Origin: a bacterium
GTDB lineage: Bacteria; Patescibacteriota; Gracilibacteria; UBA1369; GCA-2718715
Direction of reading: 5' to 3'
DNA length: 8,137 nucleotides
NCBI GenBank assembly: GCA_030426295.1
Contig: JAUHYY010000047.1
Span: 1 to 8,137, forward strand
Part shown: positions 1 to 4,789 of the stretch, piece by piece
How the letters are laid out: every line of letters begins with the position of its first letter
Numbering within the stretch: position 1 is the stretch's first letter
Notes under the pieces: generated by a model
What the model was told of the DNA's origin: nothing
What the model saw: the letters and a program-made list of their open reading frames with translations, nothing else
Database searches by the model: none
Translations under genes and position numbers: made by a program

Positions 1-50
1 GCTCAAAATCAGACGAAAGATTTATTCGAGGACCAAAATCTCGAAAATAT

Positions 51-407
51 ATGTCAGATGAACCAGCTGATTACGATAATATTTATGAGCCCCTAACTCG
101 TATTGGTGGAGTAATAAACTTAAGCAAACCAGAATCAGAAATAACCCCAGAAGAAAGAGATATATTAGCTGAGCATGGCTGGTATCCGGACGCAGAAATA
201 CTCGAAGCCGCGCAAGAAGTAATGGCAGTAAGAGGAGTTGTCGGTGATAGAGTTAAACATTTATACTTAGCAATGGACTTCCATCCAGACGGATCACTAT
301 TAGATATCAACACCCTGCCTAGCCCAATAGTTGAAATGCAAGTAGCTAATATTGATAAAGAAAGCGCACAAAGACGCCTGTACCGAAGATCAATACTTGG
401 ACAATAA
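51..407 (+). CDS. Hypothetical acidic protein, possibly 5'-truncated
   Basis: I do not recognise this 118-residue protein. It has no signal peptide, no membrane segment and no cysteine, and is predicted soluble. It carries an EITPEE stretch (about residues 30-35) that also occurs at the start of the next gene, where even the DNA is identical over 20 bp. The reading frame is open from the ATG at 51 back to the window edge (16 codons with no stop), and those codons contain no ATG, GTG or TTG. No ribosome binding site precedes position 51. The true start may therefore lie outside the window, making this the C-terminal part of a longer protein. It ends six bases before the next gene, so the two are probably co-transcribed. 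I am fairly sure it is coding, but the start is unsure. Confidence 0.6.
   Translation: MSDEPADYDNIYEPLTRIGGVINLSKPESEITPEERDILAEHGWYPDAEILEAAQEVMAVRGVVGDRVKHLYLAMDFHPDGSLLDINTLPSPIVEMQVANIDKESAQRRLYRRSILGQ
136..155 (+). repeat. 20-bp exact direct repeat, copy 1
   Basis: This 20-bp sequence recurs exactly at 430-449 in the next gene and in the same reading phase. Both copies encode (S/T)EITPEE. It could be a remnant of duplication or a converged short motif. Confidence 0.85.
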
Positions 408-413
408 ACAACC

Positions 414-1409
414 ATGAAAAAAGCACCTACAGAAATAACCCCAGAAGAACAAGCTCGACTAGATCGAGAGGCTTACGATGATGTTCACAAAAGACTTAAA
501 AAGAAGTGGAATATACCAGAGCTTGGTTTTGGTAAGAGAGATTTATCCGAAGCAGACTTGCTTAAACATTTAAGAAGAAGACTTGGTATTAAAGAGATTG
601 GATCAGGAACCACAGAATGGTCTGACAGCAAGGTGAATAAAATGATTCATAATGCCCCTGAAGATGTCGATAAAGCAGTTGTGCCTGCGACAGAAAGATC
701 AATAAGAATATACAAAGGTGTAAGACTAGCAATTATAGCAGTGTTGTATACTTCAGCCGCTAGTGCAATTATCGGAGTTATTGCTAATGATTTTATTAAG
801 CATAATAGATCTATTAATTCTGACGACGAACCAGAAGTAAGCACTACAGAACTACAAATCCTAGAAGCTCCAGATCTAGATGCGCAGCTAGCACGATTTG
901 CCCTACCACCAATTGAAATTGAGCCAGGACCAACAAGTCTAGACATTGTAATAGATCAAGTTAGCACTGACGCCCTAGGCGTAGCTTTACAAGTAAGTGT
1001 AAGCGCAACAGAAATGGCTGCAGATGAGCAGGAAAGACAAGAAAGAGAAAGACAAAGAGCGAGAGAAAGAGAAAGAGAAAGAGAGAGGGAAAGAGCACGA
1101 CAGATAGCTGAACTACAAGTAGTAGCAGCAGAAGTTGAAGAACCTGAACAAGAGCAACCAGAAACAAATGTTGAACCACGTACAGAAGTTCAAGTTAGAG
1201 CTGGAATAATTATATATAACGCAGAAGGTACCAGAATTGGTGAAGGTAATCGAGGAGGAAGAATTCCTTCAGATCTACCAATCGTAACTATCACCATTCA
1301 CCCAGAAGAAGGAGAGCCTTATCAAACAAGAGCTTATCAATATGCTCATAACGGACGTACAGGATACATCAAAATTGGAGACACACGGATCGTAGAACTA
1401 ACAGATTAA
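414..1409 (+). CDS. Single-pass membrane protein with Arg/Glu-rich helix, unknown function
   Basis: I do not recognise this 331-residue protein as a known family. Residues 1-100 are charged and hydrophilic with several basic clusters (RLKKKW, HLRRRLG). Residues about 102-126 form one hydrophobic segment, and basic residues in front of it suggest a signal anchor with the N-terminus inside. The outer part has an acidic stalk (130-200), an almost perfect alternating Glu/Arg run (about 205-229) that should form a rigid single alpha helix or coiled coil, an acidic Pro/Glu/Gln linker (240-257), and a C-terminal domain of about 70 residues (260-331) that looks beta-rich, with GRTGYIKIGDTRI near its end. 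There is no cysteine. It starts six bases after the preceding gene. Its TAA overlaps the stop codon of the convergent Smr gene. A structural or envelope-spanning role is possible but not shown. Confidence 0.75.
   Translation: MKKAPTEITPEEQARLDREAYDDVHKRLKKKWNIPELGFGKRDLSEADLLKHLRRRLGIKEIGSGTTEWSDSKVNKMIHNAPEDVDKAVVPATERSIRIYKGVRLAIIAVLYTSAASAIIGVIANDFIKHNRSINSDDEPEVSTTELQILEAPDLDAQLARFALPPIEIEPGPTSLDIVIDQVSTDALGVALQVSVSATEMAADEQERQERERQRARERERERERERARQIAELQVVAAEVEEPEQEQPETNVEPRTEVQVRAGIIIYNAEGTRIGEGNRGGRIPSDLPIVTITIHPEEGEPYQTRAYQYAHNGRTGYIKIGDTRIVELTD
430..449 (+). repeat. 20-bp exact direct repeat, copy 2
   Basis: This is the second copy of the 20-bp sequence at 136-155. It lies six codons into the membrane-protein gene and again encodes EITPEE. 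Confidence 0.85.
1061..1095 (+). repeat. 35-nt uninterrupted purine tract (GA-rich)
   Basis: The + strand has only A and G from 1061 to 1095, mostly in GAAAGA and GAGA units. It lies inside the codons of the Arg/Glu helix (AGA and GAA/GAG codons). Such tracts are prone to slippage and can form triplex structures, but here the protein sequence alone may explain it. Confidence 0.8.
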
Positions 1410-1738
1410 GAATCTAAAATAGCTTCTAGTGTTCCAGTTCCACCTCGATCTCTGCGACCTTCGTATACACGGATCACTTTCGAATGACAGCTCAAGTATT
1501 TCTTTAGCCATGGTTTAATCACAGGCATACCTTTTCGTGAATGTAATCCCTTACCAGTAATAAAGAGAACTTTCACAAGACCGCGATCAAAGCATTCTTC
1601 TAGAAAGTCATCTGTAAGTCTTTTCATATCTGATTCACGAAGCATACCCCGATCATGGAAATCGAATTCAGCTTCGGGTTTACTTAAGTTATCGTACTTA
1701 TTCTTTTTATCTTTTTTTATTTTTTTACGCTTTCCCAT
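1406..1738 (-). CDS. Small Smr-domain protein
   Basis: This is a stand-alone Smr domain (MutS2 C-terminal family), a fold linked to DNA or RNA nicking and nucleic acid binding. Visible motifs (numbered from the TTG at 1741) are FDFHD at 26-30, matching the family's LDLHG; ITGKGLHSRKG at 61-71, matching the HGKG loop; and RGGTGTLEA at 99-107, matching the GGxGxT signature. A Lys-rich N-terminus (KRKKIKKDKKNK) could bind nucleic acid. The frame allows a TTG at 1741 followed directly by an ATG at 1738; I chose the ATG. The start lies 14 bp inside the end of the DoxX-like gene, so translation is probably coupled. The final Gly of the first motif is Asp here, and the ITGKG loop has Thr where many relatives have His. 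Nuclease activity is therefore uncertain. Confidence 0.85.
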   Translation of the reverse strand: MGKRKKIKKDKKNKYDNLSKPEAEFDFHDRGMLRESDMKRLTDDFLEECFDRGLVKVLFITGKGLHSRKGMPVIKPWLKKYLSCHSKVIRVYEGRRDRGGTGTLEAILDS

Positions 1739-2084
1739 CAAATGCTTTAATTGCTACCGCAAGGCTGGCCATTGCTAATCCAAAGTCTCGTACACCTGTT
1801 GGGTTAAAGCCTACAACTCCTACGATTACAAATAAATGTAGAGCAAGAAGTCCAGCAAACCACTTTGTTTTAAAATTAATTAATACACAAATCGTAGCCA
1901 CTATCTCAAATACTGCATTAATTGTAATCATAATACGAGCAGGAACGATGTTGTCTATCCAGAGTGGAACTAGTCCTTCCCAGACATTTGGCTCAGCCAG
2001 CTGCTGATAAGCAAAATAAAAATATACTATCGCTAATCCCACTTTAAGAACTAGCCAAGAATGTTCTTCTTTAAACTTAACCAT
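1725..2084 (-). CDS. DoxX-like four-helix membrane protein
   Basis: This 119-residue integral membrane protein has four predicted helices, at about residues 10-28, 48-70, 74-93 and 99-114. The pattern is that of the DoxX family: a first helix followed by a Pro and Trp containing loop (LAEPNVWEGLVPLW), Asn56 and Glu60 in the second helix, His83 in the third, and a GxRDFGL motif at 97-103 before the last. DoxX relatives are membrane partners of oxidoreductases or thiol and redox systems, but the biochemical role of this short type is unknown. It starts one base after the stop of the cytochrome b5 lipoprotein gene and its end overlaps the Smr gene, so it is part of the same transcript. Its neighbour makes a redox role in the membrane plausible, which is inference. 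No ribosome binding site is visible. Confidence 0.75.
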   Translation of the reverse strand: MVKFKEEHSWLVLKVGLAIVYFYFAYQQLAEPNVWEGLVPLWIDNIVPARIMITINAVFEIVATICVLINFKTKWFAGLLALHLFVIVGVVGFNPTGVRDFGLAMASLAVAIKAFDGKA

Positions 2085-2085
2085 A

Positions 2086-2538
2086 TTATTGTAGTGGTGA
2101 TACGAAGTATTCTACTAACGTTGATTCAGCACCAGCATTTCCACCATGTTGACCCTCGAATGCAGCAGTACCATCAATACCACATAATCTTAGAATGTTG
2201 CCTGCACCACCTGGATGCTTAGAAATCCAACCAGTTAGATCGTAAACGTTACCGTTTATAACTGTCCAACAACTATCTTTTGAGTTGTGAGTAGCAACTG
2301 ATGCCATTGTGTATTCAGCAGCTACTTCAGTATCAGCTTCTGTTGTATCCCCTGCAGTTTGTTCAGTAGAAACTCCTTCAGATCCTTCCTCATCGTCATC
2401 TTGACCTTCTTCAGTTTGATCTTGTGTAACCTCTTCAGACTCTTCTTCATTTTCAAGGTAGTCAGGAGTATCAGCTACATCACAACCAGTAACCATTAAT
2501 AGAAGTAATATGATTATTAGAACTAAAAATTTTTTCAT
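2086..2538 (-). CDS. Lipoprotein with cytochrome b5-like heme-binding domain
   Basis: This predicted lipoprotein of 150 residues has a hydrophobic signal peptide ending in the lipobox VTGC, so Cys19 would be the lipidated residue. Residues 20-75 are a very acidic, low-complexity linker. Residues 76-148 are a cytochrome b5-like heme/steroid-binding domain with the HPGG motif at 108-111 and a second histidine at 131 (EGQHGG), the two expected axial heme ligands. Cys90 (DSCWTVI) and Cys119 (LRLCGID) could form a disulfide; the lipid-depleted paralog downstream in the sequence has the same pair with the same spacing. The domain should lie outside the membrane on a flexible tether and carry electrons or heme. 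The gene is 31 bp after its paralog and 1 bp before the DoxX-like gene. Redox partner and direction of electron flow cannot be read from the sequence. Confidence 0.88.
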   Translation of the reverse strand: MKKFLVLIIILLLLMVTGCDVADTPDYLENEEESEEVTQDQTEEGQDDDEEGSEGVSTEQTAGDTTEADTEVAAEYTMASVATHNSKDSCWTVINGNVYDLTGWISKHPGGAGNILRLCGIDGTAAFEGQHGGNAGAESTLVEYFVSPLQ

Positions 2539-2569
2539 AAGTATTTTGTAAATTATTTATAAATATTTT

Positions 2570-3073
2570 TTAAATGTCACCAAGATAATAAGCTTGGAAT
2601 TGTGAGTCAGCTCTTACACCAGCAAGATATGGTCCACCCCATTCCATTGTACTATCTTTACCACAAATTTCTGTAAGATTAAAAATACCTCTTGGTTGTG
2701 GTTCTAGCCAAGCACTCAGGTCATATACTTTGTCATTTATAATAGTCCAGCAATCAGCTTTGATACTGTGACCAGCAACTTCATTAACTGTGAAGTCTCC
2801 TGTCTCTTCAACTACAACTTCAACTGGTGCAGCTGGTACTTCTGCTTGAGCTTGTGCTTCAACTTGAACAGGTTCTTCTTCAACAGGCGCAGCCTCTTCT
2901 TCAACTGGTTCTTCAGCTACTTCTTCTTCAATCTCTTCAGATTCTTCACTTGGTTCAACTTGTTCACCAAGAACTTCACCATTTTCTGCAACAGCTGTAT
3001 CTTCAACTTCTGTTTCAGCTGAACACGCAGAAACCATAAGAATCACTGTTAGTAATACTAATACTTTTTTCAT
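2570..3073 (-). CDS. Lipoprotein with degenerate cytochrome b5-like domain lacking heme ligands
   Basis: This 167-residue lipoprotein has a signal peptide with lipobox VSAC (Cys17), a long Glu/Val/Ala/Pro linker (about 18-92), and a C-terminal domain (94-167) clearly related to the next gene's cytochrome b5 domain: DCWTIINDKVYDLSAW matches SCWTVINGNVYDLTGW, and ICGKD matches LCGID. The heme motif HPGG is replaced by QPRG (126-129). The second ligand region has no histidine (MEWGGPYLAG). Cys108 and Cys137 are kept with the same 29-residue spacing as Cys90 and Cys119 in the paralog. The frame is intact, so this is a diverged gene rather than a pseudogene. It probably no longer binds b-type heme in the usual way; a scaffold, partner-binding or steroid/metal-binding role is possible. 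It is the second gene of the exporter operon, 66 bp downstream of the exporter. Confidence 0.85.
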   Translation of the reverse strand: MKKVLVLLTVILMVSACSAETEVEDTAVAENGEVLGEQVEPSEESEEIEEEVAEEPVEEEAAPVEEEPVQVEAQAQAEVPAAPVEVVVEETGDFTVNEVAGHSIKADCWTIINDKVYDLSAWLEPQPRGIFNLTEICGKDSTMEWGGPYLAGVRADSQFQAYYLGDI

Positions 3074-3139
3074 ATTTAATTTTATTAAAACTGCATAAAA
3101 TTTACCAAAAAAAGATTTCGATTTAAATAGATTATGTTG

Positions 3140-4294
3140 CTACATCTCAAAGAAGAACATGTATCCATATGCAATTATTAGTGCAGGGATTGCAGTATAT
3201 ATTGTCGCAATAATTGAAACCTTAGGGGCAACAGCGATTGCAGGAAATAACGCATCACCATCATTGCTAATTGCATTACCAAGCTGTGCAGAGAAAGGAA
3301 TCAAACCTTGTAGATACATTGTTGTAACAATTACTTGTGGTCCACAACCAGGCAGGAATCCAATCATAACACCTATTAATGGTAGTAGTGGAGCGATGCT
3401 AGAAAATAGTGAGCCAAAGTCGAAGCCTGTCCAAAGTACTCCAAGTTCAAATGCAAGGTATCCAACTAACACCCATACTGTTACGAAAGCAGTGTCAGCA
3501 GTTACTTTGTCCCAAACTTCACCACGAGTTCTACATTGAAAGAAATTTGATTTAATTGTTCCCGCAGTTGGATTAATAAACCACAAGATAAATGATAATG
3601 CCGCACCAGTAACTCCTAGCCAGAGATTGAAGTTCTCAATCCCAAATTGGGCAAAGAAATTATCAGATATGTAGTCTGCCTGGAAAGATGTAAGTAGTCC
3701 TACAATTAAACCAGGAATAAGTAACCACACCCATGGATTTTTAACCCATTCATATTGGTAGAAAGTCCCAGCCAAGTTATCGAGTTTTTTGTTAGTTTGT
3801 CTTAAGAAATCGTAACCATGAATGAATTCTGTAAGGTACCCAAATATAATCCCAACAGTGATCGAAGTACTAAACACAACTAGCGCAGCTTTAGGATCTT
3901 GTGCCAGAAGTAAGAATGCAGCATCACCCATAGTAGAGGTAAGCACTGCCACAACAGAGCCAAACCCAAGTCGACCCATTGTATACTGTGTCATAACAAC
4001 AATCGCACCTCCACAACCTGGTAGAGCACCAAGCAGTGCAGAAATCGGCACTTGGTATTTTTTATGTTTTCGAAGTAAAGACTCAGTATCAATTTTGAGC
4101 CAAGTTTCTAGTCCATAAAATATGAACAAGGTCAGTGCTACAAAAACACTTACTTGAATGTAGCCATCAGCGAGTGACCCAAAGTAAGCTTCTCGTGTTT
4201 CATTACCACCAAGAATTGGTATCAATAAAAAGACAAGGAGTAGGGACCACCGAAACAAATGTTGCAAAGAAAATAGTTCTTTTAATTTAAGCAT
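3140..4294 (-). CDS. Putative 10-TM heavy-metal/manganese exporter (ArsP_2-like)
   Basis: This 384-residue polytopic membrane protein matches the pattern of the family known as putative 10TM heavy-metal exporter or putative manganese transporter. Two halves carry the same signature. The first has LPGCGG at 91-96, followed by V..TQYTMG and STMGDAAFLLLAQDPK (to 135). The second has LPGCGP at 314-319, followed by V..TTMYLQG and ISNDGDALFPAIAVAPK (to 358). This internal duplication suggests two pseudosymmetric halves, with Pro-Gly-Cys-Gly and GDA at or near the transport path. A short basic loop (HKKYQ, about 76-81) separates early helices. It is the first gene of the leftward operon, with a promoter in the 82-bp spacer facing a DtxR-type regulator, which supports a metal substrate. 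Which metal (Mn, Fe, arsenic compounds or another) cannot be decided here. It is the only complete gene ending in TAG. Confidence 0.8.
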   Translation of the reverse strand: MLKLKELFSLQHLFRWSLLLVFLLIPILGGNETREAYFGSLADGYIQVSVFVALTLFIFYGLETWLKIDTESLLRKHKKYQVPISALLGALPGCGGAIVVMTQYTMGRLGFGSVVAVLTSTMGDAAFLLLAQDPKAALVVFSTSITVGIIFGYLTEFIHGYDFLRQTNKKLDNLAGTFYQYEWVKNPWVWLLIPGLIVGLLTSFQADYISDNFFAQFGIENFNLWLGVTGAALSFILWFINPTAGTIKSNFFQCRTRGEVWDKVTADTAFVTVWVLVGYLAFELGVLWTGFDFGSLFSSIAPLLPLIGVMIGFLPGCGPQVIVTTMYLQGLIPFSAQLGNAISNDGDALFPAIAVAPKVSIIATIYTAIPALIIAYGYMFFFEM

Positions 4295-4325
4295 GATATA
4301 TTTTTATTAGTTTATTTATGTCTAA

Positions 4326-4358
4326 ATACGAATATACATGATAAAGTTCGTATATACA
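4326..4358. promoter_or_regulatory. Candidate operator: inverted and direct repeats between exporter and regulator
   Basis: ATACGAA (4326-4332) and TTCGTAT (4347-4353) form a perfect 7-bp inverted repeat with a 14-bp spacer. The same stretch also contains a direct repeat: CGAATATACA (4329-4338) and CGTATATACA (4349-4358) match at 9 of 10 positions, 20 bp apart, about two helical turns. GTATATAC (4350-4357) is itself a perfect palindrome. The repeats cover the exporter promoter and lie just before the regulator gene. They are a plausible binding site for the adjacent DtxR-type protein, although they do not match the published DtxR, IdeR or MntR boxes. Confidence 0.5.
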
Positions 4359-4359
4359 A
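4331..4359 (-). promoter_or_regulatory. Putative sigma-70 promoter of the exporter operon
   Basis: On the - strand, TTGTAT (-35, at 4354-4359) and TATATT (-10, at 4331-4336) are separated by exactly 17 bp. The -10 is 5/6 to consensus and the -35 is 3/6. Transcription would begin around 4324 and give a leader of about 30 nt. The repeats of the divergent spacer overlap both elements, so a bound repressor would block it. Confidence 0.5.
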
Positions 4360-4376
4360 ACTTTTAATCTCGACAC

Positions 4377-4787
4377 ATGATAACACCAACGCAAGAAGAC
4401 TATCTAAGGGCTATATACCTGCTAGCAGAGGAATCCAAAGATAGTGTCAAAGTAACCGATGTAGTAGATAAGTTAGGTTTATCAAAGTCAACTGTAGCTC
4501 AAAGACTACAAGACCTAACAGCGAAGGGGTGGATCACTCACGAGAAATACGGTCCAGTTCATCTAACGGACGAGGGTCTTAAAATCGCAAACAACCTTAC
4601 ATATAAGCATAGAATTATTGAGTTGTTCCTGCATAATACTTTGGGGATCCCAGAAGATGAAGTACATGAAGAAGCGCATATGCTAGAACATGCCTTATCT
4701 GATAAGGTTATTCGCAAAATTGCTAAGTTGCTAGATAATCCAACGCACGGCCCTCACGGAAAAGAAATTCCAAAGTTTAAAAACTAA
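4377..4787 (+). CDS. DtxR/MntR-family metal-dependent transcriptional regulator
   Basis: This 136-residue regulator has an N-terminal winged helix-turn-helix (about 1-65; recognition region LGLSKSTVAQRLQDL, wing ITHEKYGPVHLT) and the family's metal-binding dimerisation domain (66-136). It lacks the third SH3-like domain, as MntR does. Probable ligands are Asp8 (the MntR-type residue where DtxR has Met10), His78, Glu82, His97, Glu98, Glu104 and His105. Position 101 is His where DtxR/IdeR have Cys and MntR has Glu. The C-terminus keeps the PTHGPHGKEIP segment common in iron-type members. It is divergent from a metal exporter and two bases upstream of a hydrolase with a His-rich tail, so it probably controls both transcripts in response to a divalent metal. 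Whether it senses manganese, iron or another metal is open because the ligand set is mixed. Confidence 0.9.
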   Translation: MITPTQEDYLRAIYLLAEESKDSVKVTDVVDKLGLSKSTVAQRLQDLTAKGWITHEKYGPVHLTDEGLKIANNLTYKHRIIELFLHNTLGIPEDEVHEEAHMLEHALSDKVIRKIAKLLDNPTHGPHGKEIPKFKN

Positions 4788-4789
4788 TT

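Noticed and set aside
961..1179. Leu/Phe-rich - strand frame that looks like a small membrane protein
   Set aside because: It is the reverse complement of the Glu/Arg codons of the membrane-anchored protein and has no independent support.
1403..1415. Small hairpin AGATT-AAG-AATCT at the convergent stop codons, as a terminator
   Set aside because: The stem is only 5 A+T-rich pairs and no T-run follows on either strand.
2768..3039. Open frames on the + strand opposite the ligand-free b5 lipoprotein
   Set aside because: They are mirror images of the GAA-rich linker codons of the real gene and encode only low-complexity Phe/Asn or Leu/Gln strings.
3074..3139. A separate promoter for the two lipoprotein genes in the 66-bp gap after the exporter
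   Set aside because: Only weak matches are present on the - strand (a TTGGTA-like -35 with a 15-bp spacer to TAATAA) in very A+T-rich sequence, too poor to annotate.
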